Origin: Cephalotrichum gorgonifer
Lineage: Eukaryota; Ascomycota; Sordariomycetes; Microascales; Microascaceae
Direction: 5' to 3'
NCBI GenBank assembly: GCA_900312665.1
Contig: ONZQ02000021.1
Coordinates: 24,549 to 88,548, forward strand
DNA length: 64,000 bases
Shown here piece by piece: positions 24,431 through 36,574 of this stretch. Numbering within the stretch: position 1 is the stretch's first letter; each line of letters opens with the position of its first letter. The notes beneath the pieces were generated by a model. It saw only the letters and a list, made by a program, of their open reading frames with translations. It was not told the origin of the DNA and searched no databases. The position numbers and the translations under genes were made by a program.

Positions 24431-24853
24431 GGTATTGGAATCTGGTATTTTATAAGGGGTGGCTTTGTTCTGGTATGGGATGTATGGGATCTATTATTGG
24501 AAGGAGTAGCGGGAAGTGTAGTATATATCACGACTCAATGACGCTTACTTTGCGAGTAATCATCACGTTGTACTGAGCCTCTGGTGCGTGTTTATGAACA
24601 TTTCAATTTCAGTAACTCCGACAAGCGCTCATAACGCCGTCTTAGACCTAGGGTCAAGGTTGCGACCCCCGGAGTCGATACAGATTGAGATCCAGGGACA
24701 CATAGCAATGATAGGTGTAATCAACATGAAAGTTCTTAAAGGAAAGAGTCATACGTGTGTACATCAACCGAACAAGGGACATGGTGCACATTAGTCGTCC
24801 CATCATCCAACCCGAACAAAGCATCAGCGACAAAACCCCGCCAAGTACCCACC
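24431..24853. other. Convergent 3' spacer
   Basis: 423 bases between two facing stop codons; presumably the two 3' UTRs. Nothing else seen. Confidence 0.5.
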
Positions 24854-25954
24854 TCACCGCCCCGTGTCCTGCCGCCGTATCTCCTCCCGGAACACATTCG
24901 TCCCAGCGGTCCTCGGCGGCGGCGACACCGGCAGATCGATCTCCTCCTTCCCCACATCCCCCCCGCCGCCACCCATCCTACCCGCGCGGCTCCTACCGAC
25001 CCCGTAACCCTGCCCGCCGCTGGACCGCCTCCTGATCCTCGACAGGATGAACCTGTCCTTGTTCCTCCGCCACAGACACCAGAAGCCCAGCCCCACGGCC
25101 AGGAGCCCGACCACGACGGGAACGGCGATGGCGGCGGGGTGGACGCCGCCGCCGCCCTTCTTCCCCTCGACGTGCTCGGCGACGGATATGTCCGCGCGGA
25201 CGATGTTGACGCGCGGGCCGGGCACCTCCTTCAGCTCGCCTTCCTCGTCGTCGAAGTAGGTCATGACGAGGCGGATGGGCTTCTGGACCTCCTGGCCGAG
25301 CATGAAGGACTCCTGGATGGTGAGGGGCATGTAGCCCTGGCCGGCGGGGACGGGGATGGCGTTCATGATGCGGCGGCTCGAGGGGAGGTAGTTTGCCGTT
25401 ATGTTGACGAGGTCGTCGCGAGTGTCTGTGCCGAAGAAGGTCTTGTCCCAAGTGACTGCGCGCCAGAGCCAAGATCAGCCTCGGATTACCGAGGAAGCGA
25501 GGGGAAAGTCGGAAAACATTGGGAGGTGAGGTTCCTTACCATAGTACGTCCGCCCAACGCTTAGCATGCTATCAGCAGAAGGCTCGCAGAACGGCCCGTT
25601 GAGCCCGACGCGGTTGTGGCACACGGCGAACTGGCCCCCTGCTCCATCCGTCTCCTTCGCCTCGGGCGGCGGCGGGCGCCCCGTGCTGGTGGTGACCTGC
25701 GTTCCGCTGGTGATGGTGAAGACGGTCCCCGTCAGAGCGTACGGCGCGCCGGATATGGTGCGGGCGGCGCCGTTCTCGGTGGTGATGGCGGCGGTCTTGG
25801 TGTGCGGGGTGCCGTCGGCGCCGATGCTGATCCAGTCTTTCACGTCGACATCTCTCGCGGCGACATCTCTGGGGTGAATGAGGTGTGCGACGGAAGGTTG
25901 GGTAACAAGAGATAGGGCCGCTAGCAAGGCGGGCCACGGCGCTCTGAGTAGCAT
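24854..25954 (-). CDS. Fungal type-I membrane protein of unknown function
   Basis: Exons 25954-25540 and 25455-24854 join in phase to 338 residues. There is a signal peptide (MLLRAPWPALLAALSLVTQPSVA), then a Ser/Thr-rich region (ISGAPYALTGTVFTITSGTQ). A conserved-looking extracellular domain has paired cysteines (FAVCHNRVGLNGPFCEPS) and GRTYYGVTWDKTFFG across the splice. One membrane segment follows (AIAVPVVVGLLAVGLGFWCLW, ~residues 245-265), then a basic cytosolic anchor (RRNKDRFILSRIRRR) and a Gly-rich tail. I recall similar signal-anchored proteins being widespread in Pezizomycotina without assigned function. The shape (Ser/Thr-rich ectodomain, one helix, short tail) resembles wall-stress sensors, but no WSC domain is visible, so I do not assign that role. 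Confidence 0.8.
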
Positions 25955-28400
25955 TGCGACGAGTGTTGTTATCTGTTCGGTGTAGAGGTGGATGGTTAGG
26001 ATGAGTAGAGGAAGGGGCTCAAGATATGGTCGCGGACGGGGGAGGTATGTATGTGCTGAGTGTCGCGATAGGAGCTTCGACCGAGTCTGGAGCGAGCGGG
26101 AGGCAAGTATGCACAGTCGTAGATATCGTCATAACCTGACCCTAGTTGCTCTCCTAGCTGCCCAGTTTCTGGGCAGATACCGGAGACCCAGCCGACTACG
26201 GGCGGGCGGGGGGACACGAGCACATTCTTAGATTGCCGACTTATGCGATGGGCAGGTCCCGGCCATGCATTCAATTACCAGCCACAAGATGGAGGGGCGA
26301 TGTTGCGATTAATGTACCGGTACATCTAAAGCGGGATGGGTGGGTGAGTGGATGGATGGATGGCGCATGCATGCAGCACCAGCATGTCATTCACGGCCGA
26401 GCCAGCTTGATAAGGTGGACGAGAGGGTACACGGGCTCGAGCAGTCCCAATGGTGTTTCCTCTTCCGAGTTTTGTTAAAGCGAGCCGCTAAATCAATCGA
26501 AGCGAGAGTTCGTACGAATCGTCATTTCGACTTTATGCCTGACAGCCGGGAACGGGAAAGAAAGAAAGAGGAAGAGGGAAACGGAGAGGACCGAGGAGCG
26601 GGGAACTGGAGCTGCCGGCGGAACGGGGTGGGGGTAGTGGCGGCCCTCCAGTCTGGGTCCGGCCCTCGTACGACCCACCAAAAGCCCAACATATTGGAAC
26701 CAAGTATGGAAGGGCCAAGGAAATATTGGCTTGTCAGTGTACTTGCTCATCACTTCCTGCTCGTCGGCTGTAATACCTGAGCGAGAGGTTTAATATGCGC
26801 CTTAATACACCTTGATGTAATGCGAGATTCGTGGGCAGGTCCTAAGCCGGGAATGCAAGACTACCGCACTCATTGATATGATCTCAGTGTATTGAGCGGT
26901 GGTGAAAGTTGGAAGCAATTTTCGGATCCGGACGGATAATGGATAGGGACGAAGAGGATAGAAAAAGAAGGAGGGCGCTTCCGTGAGCCCATCTGCGAGT
27001 ATGGAAGGAGAAGATACAAAATACAATACCCCGCTACTACCCCCACACACCTTAAGTCTTGAATTGGAAGTCATGGTAATATTCATGGTCCACTCGAGGC
27101 CGTTAATGCGGGGTTCTCTGTTCTCCAGGGATGATGGTCGTTCTTGCCCGTCTTGGGGCTGGCACGGGCGCTCTGATGTCTCTGCGTACAACCTACCATT
27201 GGTTGGATGGGCGGCCCGGCAGTGGCTTCAAGGAGGGCGTGACCGCAAAAGCCTGTATCACTCCTTCCCATGCTCGAGAGGGACAAAAGCCCATACTCCT
27301 CTTTCCGTATCTTTGGACATTTCGCGTCTGCTCCTCTGTGCTAAATTAGGTCCCAGGTCCTAAACGATCTCCTTCCATGTGCCGTGCCACCCTCGTTGAC
27401 TGAATACTTACACTTACACACCTGATGAGGTCTCAAATAGGAAGGTGTGGGGGTAAGTTGGGGAGAGAGATTGGGTCGGATCTGCACGACTTAACGCTAT
27501 TCCTTTTAGATTTACAGGCATTTTCATGAACAAGCCCTGAACCCTGTCGGCGAGCCATTCTTTCTCATGCCCGCCCGGCTTCAGCTTTGACCTTCGTCCT
27601 CCCGCCACACTCGTCGCGTAGTTCTATTCTTCAAGCGGCAATCTTTTGACGCGTGGTAAAGGCCAAAAAGCAAACTTAGCACGCAACTATCCATACTCGG
27701 GGTTAAGAAGGCTATGTTCTGCCTAGCGCCGGCATTTGCCCGGCCATGTGGGGAACGTATCGGAGTTTATGGGCGGCCTTCTGGTGGAATAACCTTCGCA
27801 GCCCTCCCCGTCACCCCTTCCCCAGACCCAGCCACCATGGACATCTTGGAAGTGGCTGGCCACTTCTCTGTAACCCACCCCAACATGATGCTTTGCAGGA
27901 GTACGGAATGGGCCCGTCGCTCACATCCTCCCATACCCAGACTAGTGGCACGGCACAAGAGCACCCGAAAGACGAAAGATGGGTTAGCCAATCCAGCCTC
28001 TGAACAACAGTGCTGGGTATCGGTACCTCCGACCCCGGCTGCATGCTCGAGGTGCCCATGCATACCACCCAGCCTCTGCTTCTTCTCGTAGCGACCCACG
28101 CATGCGGCGAGCGGTCCTTACCAGGTGGGCGGGAGGAATAAATTAGCTAACACCAATATCCTGCTCTCGTGACGGGGTCGTGCTAGCTTCCTTACCTGGA
28201 AGAAGGGGGTCATATTTTTTTTGATGAAAACAAGACCAGCTCGGGTGGTTCCCTTTCCTTCGATACGGGCCCGTCTCCAACCCTTTCATCTTGAAGTCTA
28301 GACAGTCGCAGGATCTAGATTCAGCAAAGAAGCCTTCATCGCATACGGATACACAGTCCTTCTTTAGGCGTTACTCCAGCATTACAGCGCCCCGCTCGTC
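25955..28400. other. 2.4-kb intergenic region, no gene seen
   Basis: Between divergent genes. Several short open frames on both strands lack codon or domain signals. A short (GGAT)n run occurs at 26347-26363. I saw no terminal repeats, tRNA or degenerate transposase. Confidence 0.45.
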
Positions 28401-30036
28401 ATGAAGAAACTTCACCGGGGCGCCCTGGCCATCGCGCTCCATGCCGCGACCAGCTTCTGCGCGTGTGAGAATGTCCTCTCCCCGAGCCACCAGACTCCGG
28501 TCCTCGCGTCTGGCTGGCAGGGCCAATTGATTGCCAACGGCTTCACCAAGCCCCGCAGCATCCACTTCGATACCGCGGGCAGTCTCATCGTCCTCGACAG
28601 TGGCGTCGGCGTGAGGCGGGTAAGGCTTGAAGATAAAGGAGATACGTGTCTCTCCGTCACGGAGAATGAGCTCCTGATCGATGACACTGAGGTATTCACA
28701 TTCCGCATGGCCACCTGCGATTCGTACAGCACGACCCATCTCGAAGCTTTCACCACTCCCGTACCTCTAGTCTACCATAGCGACTAACCAGCGACCCATA
28801 GCTAAACCACGGCCTCGCCCTCTCGGCCGACGGCAAGACCCTCTACGCGTCCACCGTCTCCTCCGTCCACGCCTACTCCTACGACCCCCAGGCCGGCAAG
28901 GTATCCCCGAACCCGCGCACCGTCATCTCCGGCATGTCCAACAACGACCACACGACGCGCACGCTCCTGATGTCGCGGCGCTCCCCCGGCCGCCTGATCG
29001 TCTCGCGCGGCAGCGACGAGAACTTCGACGTCGACGCCCTGGACCTCTCCTCGGGCGTCTCCCAGATCCGCGTCTTCGACCTCAACAAGCTCGGCGACGG
29101 CGACACATACGACTTCAACACGCAGGGCCGCGTCCTGGGGTGGGGGCTGCGCAACTCCGTGGGCGTAGACGAGGACCCGAGGAGCGGGAACGTGTACTCC
29201 GTCGAGACGTCGGTCGACGAGATCACGCGCGACGGGGTGAACATCGAGGAGAACAACCCCGGCGAGGAGCTAAACTTCCACGGCAAGGCGGACGAGAGGG
29301 GCGACGTGGGGAACTACGGCTACCCGTACTGCTACCCCCTCTGGGACACCGACGTTCCGGACAACGAGGGCCTGCGCGTGGGCGACGTGTTCAGCGTCAC
29401 GCAGAACAGCACGTTCAACGACACGACGTGCCAGGAGGAGTACGTGCCCCCGCGCCTGGTGTTCCCGGCGCACACGTCGCCTCTGGGCCTGCTGTTTTCC
29501 GAGGATGGGGAGACGCTGTATATTTCCTTCCGTGGGAGCTGTAAGCTTGTCCCCCTCCCCCTTCCCCCCCTTTTTTTTCCCCACCTATCCCCCCTTTTCC
29601 ATTTGGATGAGAAGAGAGATACGACATCTGGTGCACCAGTGAATATACAGCTAACCAGGCGACAACAGTCAACCCAAAGAACCCAGTCGGCTACATGGTC
29701 TCCTCCGTCGCCTTCTCCGACGGCCAACCCGTCGAGCGCGTCTCCAGCAACACAGCGCTCTCCGACGTCATGACAAACCCAGACCTCTCGCGGTGCCCCG
29801 ACGAGTGCTTCCGCCCCGTCGGCCTGGCATGGGATAAGGAGGGGAGGCTCTGGGTCACGTCGGACAGTACGGGAGAGATATACGTGCTGAAGAGAACGGG
29901 GGCCGGCGGCAGCGGTAGCGGCGGCGGGAAGGGCACGTTTGTTACCGGGTCTGACGAGTCTAGGGCTCGGGGTAGGGGCGTCGCGGTGGGTGTTGCGGGT
30001 GCGGCGGTTGTGCTTGCTGGGCTTATCGCGTTTTGA
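28401..30036 (+). CDS. Secreted PQQ-type sugar (pyranose/sorbosone) dehydrogenase-like protein, probable GPI anchor
   Basis: Exons 28401-28691, 28802-29540 and 29669-30036 join in phase to 465 residues. The N-terminus is a signal peptide (MKKLHRGALAIALHAATSFCA). The body is a soluble quinoprotein-type beta-propeller: GFTKPRSIHFDTAGSLIVLD, LNHGLALSADGKTLYAST, GRVLGWGLRNSVGVDEDP, NYGYPYCYPLW, FPAHTSPLGLLFSEDG, then FRGSFNPKNPVGY across the splice and CFRPVGLAWDKEGRLWVTSD. Fungal homologues include the AA12-class PQQ-dependent sugar oxidoreductases that feed electrons to other oxidative enzymes. The C-terminus (Gly/Ser linker, then GVAVGVAGAAVVLAGLIAF) looks like a GPI-attachment signal, so wall or surface location is inferred. 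Whether this member binds PQQ cannot be told from motif reading alone. Confidence 0.82.
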
Positions 30037-31279
30037 GGGAGATGAGAAGGGGGCGGGGGGGTTTTCGAGTGTGAACTACTTCTACATATTATATGACAAG
30101 TACTGTGTCCTGCTATAATACTTCTCTAGTATTGGTTTGAGTGAGTGTCTCGGTATGGCCATCCCATGCAGCCACATGATCCTGCAGGGAGGATAGCGCA
30201 GGTGCCTGGTGGTAGGACCAAACCGAGGCTCAGGTCTACAGGCGCCTCGGCGACTGTTCCCGTGTCCCCAAGATCATCGACTAGGACCCGGACATCTGCT
30301 CCCCGATGATAGAGCACATGGAATACGGTTCTCAAGATCGTCCGCAGGGCGCTTGAAGCGTAATTTCAAGTCCCCATAACGTGGAACAGGGGGTCGGCTC
30401 CATGTAGACTCCCAAACGCATCGAGCTAGAGTGATACCCAGGCACTTTCCAAGATGTACCTGCAAACACCATCTAAACTACCTTGGAGAACCGATTAAAT
30501 ATTTTAACGCCAGATATACGAATATTTTGGGAAGGGTTCCTATCCTAGCTAGTCTCCTGCTTCGACGCATCCTGAGATCCCATCTGAAAGTTAATGCACA
30601 ACTCCAATCTCCGACCGGATATAAGCTGTGCCGCGAACCAAAGAAGCCTTATGATGACGCTCTACGATAAACTGCAACCCAATCAAGAGCTCAGTTATAC
30701 GGAGACGTTCCAAGCGGGAGAGAGGGGTGGGGGCCGCGCTTGCTGGGCCCCAATCAGACAAGATTATATACGCGGAAGTTTGATGTCAGATACGGGCCTT
30801 ACAAGTGGAGCTTTAAGAGTAGCCAATGAGCAGCCAATGGATCCGGGGGTTGGTCGAGATCGTAGGTGGAGCATGAGGGCGACAGCCAATCAGCAGTTGA
30901 GGTATCCGCGGATTGGCTTGTCAACGGCTTCAGATGGGACGACGACGGCCGAAATATATATATCCTCAACGGGAGGGAGAACCTATTTCCAATAACTTGC
31001 GCGTCATACGCGTCACTTTCAGCCTCTAAATTTCACAGACGTTCTAGAAGAGGGCCAGAGGTTGGGCTAACCGAAATTTATGGTAGGATACATGTGAACG
31101 ACAGACTAGTCCTGCAGCGAGTGATCCCCCGTAACACAAGTTAAATAAAGTCGAGTGAATGCCTTCAGCATTGTCCAGCAACCGATCTCCTCACTCCTTC
31201 ATCAACCAGTCTAGACTTCATTAAACAATTGTCTTTTTTTTTGCTGCCATCGCTGCCTCTCTTTTCATCACAGTCCACC
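30037..31279. other. 1.2-kb intergenic region upstream of the RTA1-family gene
   Basis: No believable protein. It contains the CCAAT module array listed separately and a short TATATATA-like stretch at about 30955-30962, roughly 320 bases before the next ATG. Confidence 0.5.
30679..30916 (+). promoter_or_regulatory. Four spaced CCAAT-N10-CG-rich modules upstream of the RTA1-family gene
   Basis: Modules start at 30679, 30750, 30823 and 30886. Each is CCAATCA (CCAATGA in the third), exactly ten variable bases, then TATACGGAGA, TATACGCGGA, GATCCGGGGG or TATCCGCGGA respectively. Start-to-start spacing is 71, 73 and 63 bases. A further CCAAT is at 30833 and an inverted ATTGG at 30912. CCAAT is the binding site of the fungal Hap/CBC complex; the second half-site partner is unknown to me. 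The array ends about 365 bases before the ATG at 31280. Confidence 0.6.
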
Positions 31280-32293
31280 ATGTCCATTCTCTGTAATCCA
31301 AACTGGAGAGAGGCTGAATGGTCCATGTACCGGTATGTCCCGTCCACAGGGCCGGCTGTGATTTTCTGCCTCCTGTTCCTCGTGTCGGGGATCATACACG
31401 GCTGGCAGATGTGGAAGACCAAGGCATGGTTCCTATCGGCACTAGTCGCCGGCTGTTTCCGTATGTTCTACCTGCACAAGAAAAGAAAACGTATCAGAAA
31501 CTGAGCAGATTGCTAACAATGTTTTCTCGTTGCAGTCGAATTCATCGGGTACGCTGCGCGAGCGGCTTCGGCGGGAGATGAGCCCGGCTGTTGGAGAATG
31601 ATGCCGTATATCATCCAAACCATCTTCATTCTACTCGGCCCTGCGCTATTTTCGGCATCAATCTACATGATCCTAGGCCGGATCATCATATTGGTCGATG
31701 GAGGCGCTTATTCCTTGGTCAATCCACGGCTCATTACTAGAATATTTGTGGCCGGGGATATACTATGGTTGTTCCTGCAATCTGGATGTAAGTGCTCTCT
31801 AACCTCGCCCCGCTCTATCCCCCTAATACCATCTGATATCTGATAACATTCAGCCGGTGGTCTCATCGCCGGAGGTCGCAACGTCCCTATAATGGGGAGA
31901 ATAGGGAATGGACTAGTCATCGCATGTTTATTCGCGCAGACGCTCTGGTTCTTCTTCTTCGTCGCCGTGGCCGTGGTGTTCCATCGCCGGATGCTCCGAG
32001 CGCCCACGGCCGCTTCTCAGGAACCCAACATTCGCTGGGAGCACTACCTCCACACTCTCTACGCCGTCGGGATACTCGTTATGGTCCGATCACTATTCCG
32101 CGCCATCGAGTTCATCGGGGGCAGCGGCGGCACTCTTATGACCTCCGAGGTCTATCTCTACGTGCTGGATGCCCTGTTGATGTTTGTGGCGGTGGCTCTC
32201 CTGCACTGGAGACATCCGGGCGAAATCAGTGTGCTGGCTCGAGGCGGGAGGCCTGATACGAATGGACTGAGACTATTGCTACCAAAGGCTTGA
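31280..32293 (+). CDS. RTA1-family seven-transmembrane protein
   Basis: Exons 31280-31460, 31536-31787 and 31854-32293 give 290 residues in phase. Seven hydrophobic segments are visible, for example GPAVIFCLLFLVSGIIHGW, MMPYIIQTIFILLGPALFSA, LVIACLFAQTLWFFFFVAV and YVLDALLMFVAVALLHW. Family hallmarks are present: EFIGYAAR after the first splice, LLGPALFSASIYM, GDILWLFLQSGSGGL and RSLFRAIEFIGG. RTA1/RSB1-type proteins are fungal plasma-membrane proteins tied to lipid (sphingoid base) translocation and to resistance against membrane-active compounds such as 7-aminocholesterol. The actual substrate here is unknown. The C-terminus is shorter than in many members. Confidence 0.92.
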
Positions 32294-33255
32294 TTGATAA
32301 TGAGCGGACAACCGTAGATATTATGTTCTACTTCATAGATATCAAAACTAGAGTGGGCAAAGGTGGAAAATCTCATTAAGTACGGCGAAGCATCTTCTTT
32401 AGTTCGTTTATCATTGGGAATATATCCTTCACTACCACGGCTACATGATGATGGATGCCCTTCTCACCCGTCGTCTTCAAGTATGGAGAGTGTGATAAGT
32501 AGATCTCCGAAAGGCTGCGGCTTCCGACCACAGGTCCAAGTTCCCTTCTCCGAATGCCGATGCAGGATTTACCCCGCAATAGCTCCATTGCATTAACACT
32601 AATCCCGGTTCGGTGTTACCTACATCGTGCTTCATGATTCCAAAAATCCTTTACCGAGACCTGTCGTCAACACCATGTGTCCTTCTCTTCTGTTTCCTCG
32701 CCTCCTCCACAGCTGTGGCTACGGTGCCGTCAGTCTACTTCTCTTGGAAACGGCAAATGCAGAGGTTCTGCGACCAGTACGATAATGGTGAGTTTCGGCA
32801 ACAACTACGAGGCCAACAATAAGCTCTGGGGGGGGGACGCTGCCACCCCCAGGGAGCAGGGATCCTGTAGCACACGACATGGACGTGGGATGGCCAGTGG
32901 ATGCACTGACCTCCGATGCCACCTTCCCCGCATCCGTATCCGTACGGCTGGGCCAATCGTCCTGTCTGTCACCTGCAAACCGGCTTGGCAGGTGTGCGCC
33001 CCGGCCCGGGATCTAAATTATGGTTCCGTTCCGCCCAACGTCTTCCGATGCGGGGAGGTCTAGATGTCAGGGAGCGGGGCGGGATTTAAGCTTAGGTTCT
33101 GTCCAACAAATTGAGACCTGATATTAAGAAAAGCTCCGAGAGCCTCGTTATCTCTCAAACATTTCGCAGTTCCCACCGTACACGTCGTATCCCTACAGGA
33201 GGCTGCATACCGCCGGACTGACACCATCTGCTGTATATCCCATAAGTTCATCTAG
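32294..33255. other. Intergenic, no gene seen
   Basis: 962 bases holding the RTA1-gene 3' end and the promoter of the MFS gene. A GGGGGGG run lies at 32829-32835. No supported coding sequence or RNA. Confidence 0.5.
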
Positions 33256-35145
33256 ATGAAGGCCAACACGGAAGCCGGCATTTTGGAGGCGGGAGGTCCA
33301 GAGAAAGTGGGAGTCGATCACGATGAAAAGACGCCTGACGATGATGCCTACGAGGCAGACTTGGAGCTCGAAAAACGCCTCAACCGCAAATTCGACCTAC
33401 ACATCGTCCCCTGGCTCTTCGGGATATGGTAAGCCTACTCGAGTTCAACTCCCACCCCGTACCTGCTCGTAATTCCCTCTATGTGGTCTCCTCAGCTCTA
33501 ACCTGCGAAATGTAACAGGCTCTTCTCTTTCATCGACAGAAGCAACATCGGCAACGCACGAATCGCCGGCCTAACTGAAGACCTCCACATGCAGACGGGC
33601 ACCCTCTTCAACGTCGCCCTCCTCGTCTTTTACGTACCATATATCCTCGTCGACGTCCCCTCCAACTGGATCATTAAGCGCGTCAAGGCGGGTATCTACC
33701 TGCCCACCCTCATCCTCTGCTGGGGGCTTGTCTGCACGTTTATGGGCTTCACCAAGTCCTTTGGTGGGCTCGTTGCGTGTCGGCTGCTGCTGGGGCTGTG
33801 CGAGGGTGGGATCCTGGGCGGTGTGATTGTCTATCTCGCCATGTTTTATCGGAGGCATCAGATGCTGGTAAGGTGCGGCTTGTTCTACTCGGCGGCGCCA
33901 CTCTCGGGTGCCTTTGGCGGCTTGTTGGCTAGTGCCCTGGGACAGATCGAGCACGGAGGATACAACCGCTGGCCCTGGATTTTCTTCAGTAGGTTCCTTT
34001 CCTTCCCACGCATAAGCCGCCATTCTCTCCATCCCCACTGACCAGGGTTGTATTGTATAGTTGAGGGAGCTGTGACGGTCGTCTTCGCATGCGCCTGCTA
34101 CTTCTTCATGCCCAACACGCCAGCCGACTCGAAGTTCCTCACCCAAGAGGAGCGCGACTACGTCCTCCGATACATGCGTGTAGACGCCGGCGGCGCCGCA
34201 CCGGCCGACGTCAACGAGGAGAAATTCAACTGGCACGACGTACGGATGGCGCTCCTAGCGCCGCAGACGTATTTCTGCTCCTTCATCTGGTTCTTCCTTC
34301 TCGTGCCACTCTATGTACGTTACTGCCAATGTGTCGCCTATACTCCCACTCTCGATGTGAAATGTACTCTAACGATTTGCCCCGTTCGTAGAGTTTCTCC
34401 CTGTTCTTGCCCTCCATCATCCGTGGGATGGGTTACCAGTCGACCACCGCCCAACTCTTCACCGTGCCCCCAAACGTTGCCGGCTTCATTACCGTCCTAG
34501 TCACGGCGTATTACTCGGACAGGACTCGTCTAAGGGGTCCATTTGTCCTGGGTGGCACGGTGGTGGGTGCGGTTGGGTATATCATGCTGCTGGCCTCGAA
34601 CAACAATGCGGTTAAATACGCGGGAACATTCTTCATCGCGATCGGTGTGTTCCAGTGCTCTCCCATACTTATGGTAAGCCTTTTTTTCCCTCGCTGTGAA
34701 CGGTCTACCCAGGCATCGGGCGATTCTTGTTCACCCATGTTTACAACTCGGAAACCATATAGGGATGGGTCTCGAACAACCTTGCACCCCATTATGTCCG
34801 AGCCACCGGCGTCGGCGTCGTCATATCACTGGCGAACTGCTCTGCCTTCGTTGGCACCTTCATCTACCTTCAACGAGACGAGTATGCTATTTTGTCCCCG
34901 CCCGAAGATTTCCCCAACCAAATGGGGAGGTTAAAACTAATACGCCCAACAGACCCCATTATACACTCGGTCACTCGATTAGCCTCGGTGCTCTCGTCAT
35001 CACCTTCATTCTCACCGGTATGCACATAGCCTACCTCGGCTGGGAGAACAAGAAACGCAGGAACGGAGACAGGGACGCGAGGCTTCAGGAGGCGGATGCG
35101 CATCGCCTGGGCCATCGTCACCCTGCCTTCATATATACCCTCTAA
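33256..35145 (+). CDS. MFS transporter, allantoate/anion:cation symporter (Dal5-like) family
   Basis: Six exons (33256-33428, 33519-33988, 34061-34314, 34392-34673, 34763-34881, 34953-35145) all join in phase to 496 residues. The acidic N-terminus (MKANTEAGILEAGG..) leads into RLNRKFDLHIVPWLFGIWLFSFIDRSNIGNAR, which is diagnostic of the family. Further blocks are SNWIIKR, CRLLLGLCEGGILGGVIVYLAMFY, GYNRWPWIFFIEGAVTV, FLPSIIRGMGYQSTTAQLFTVPP and GWVSNNLAPHYVRATGVGVV. About twelve membrane segments are visible. Members import organic anions such as allantoate, nicotinate, pantothenate or small peptides; the substrate cannot be told from sequence. The cytosolic tail is basic. Confidence 0.93.
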
Positions 35146-35816
35146 ATCCGTCCTGTACGAACATGGTAGCCATTTATTTGAGACCAACGGACCGTGCGAG
35201 GTAATGGCCCGGTACATAATAACAACGAGCTTGCATTAATATGATAAATTCGATCTTGTGGAACGCATGAGCCTCCAAGAGGCCATATAGGAACTAACAT
35301 ACTGCAGTAGAAGAGTGAGAGGAGGAATTCGTGCAAGAATCTTGGCGCCTGAGTTTCAGTACAACGAAGTAATTAAGGGAGAAAGAAAGACAAGTCTTCG
35401 TAATATTTGTCAAGGTACAGGAAGATAGGCATTCATATCCCCCGCCGAGGAACATTTAAGGGGCGTAGGGAATGAGAGAATGGTTTATTCGCAATTTTAT
35501 AGTTCATACAAGGCACATGGGCACATTTCCAATGCTAAGTTGCGCTATATTGCTAGCATGGATTGGTCTTAGACATTGGTATAGCGGATGTAGCGGATAT
35601 TATTTTGTTTAAAACCCCCGAAAATTAAACTATTTCCGGTCTTAGAAGCCCATACCTTCGCAGATAACATATATATGCTAGCGCGGGTCCCGGCTGCATG
35701 CGTATTCATGATAATATACAAATAGACTGTTACACCCCGAGAGTCTAGTCTATGCACCAAGATTCCTGTCAAACCCCCATCGGCATGTCTCTACCAACGT
35801 CGTCTTTCTACTTTCA
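35146..35816. other. Intergenic, AT-richer
   Basis: 671 bases, visibly more AT-rich than its surroundings, carrying the MFS 3' end and the esterase promoter. No gene or repeat seen. Confidence 0.5.
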
Positions 35817-36574
35817 ATGGTTCCCCCTTGGTTGTTGTTTGGCACTCTTGCCACTGCCATCCTCCCTGTTCTCGCACAGAGTCGATCGTTGAGATACATG
35901 CCCTTTGGGGATTCAATCACCGACTACGGATGCTGGCGGGCCTTGGTATGGGAGATGTTCCAACAGAGCGGCCACGACGTCGAGTTCGTGGGCAGTCGGA
36001 CGTCCGAGACGGCTTGTGGCGGGCTTGTATATGACCGAGACCATGAAGGTCATCCCGGCTACGCGGCGGCAGGCATTGCGAGCCAGAACCAGCTTGTGGA
36101 CTGGCTAAGGCAGAATCCCGCGGATATAATCACGATGCATCTCGGTACGAACGATATTCTCCAGAGGAGAGGCCCGACGTCGGCGATTCTAGAGGCGTTT
36201 TCGACGATGGTTGGGCAGATGCGCGATAGCAACCCTTCCATGATGATAATAGTAAGGCTTGATAACTTGAAAAGAAAGAAGAAGAAAAAGGCCTGGGGTT
36301 TATGTAGCTTTGCTAACAGTGGTAGGTTGCCCAAATAATCCCGTTGCCACAATACGCGGCTGCCGTCGATGAGCTGAACGCGTCTATCCCGGCTTGGGCA
36401 GCATCTGTCAACTCGACACGCTCACCAGTCTATGTCGTTGATCAGTGGACGGGGCTCGACCCCAGCACTGATCTTTACGATGGTGTGCATCTGACTGAAT
36501 CTGGAGAGTTGAAGGTGGCCGATCGATTCTATTCAGCCTTAGTCCAGGCTATTCATAGCATTGGGAAAGAATGA
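35817..36574 (+). CDS. Secreted SGNH/GDSL hydrolase (carbohydrate esterase family 3-like)
   Basis: Exons 35817-36251 and 36326-36574 join in phase at MMII/VAQIIPLPQY; 227 residues. A signal peptide (MVPPWLLFGTLATAILPVLA) is followed by the GDSL block YMPFGDSITDYGCW (nucleophile Ser), the GTND block (ITMHLGTNDILQ, oxyanion Asn) and the C-terminal catalytic pair in LYDGVHLTESG (Asp/His). This is the pattern of small fungal CE3-type acetyl(xylan) esterases and related SGNH lipase-like enzymes. With the preceding sugar oxidase it suggests plant-polymer attack, but the real substrate is not shown by the sequence. Confidence 0.9.
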
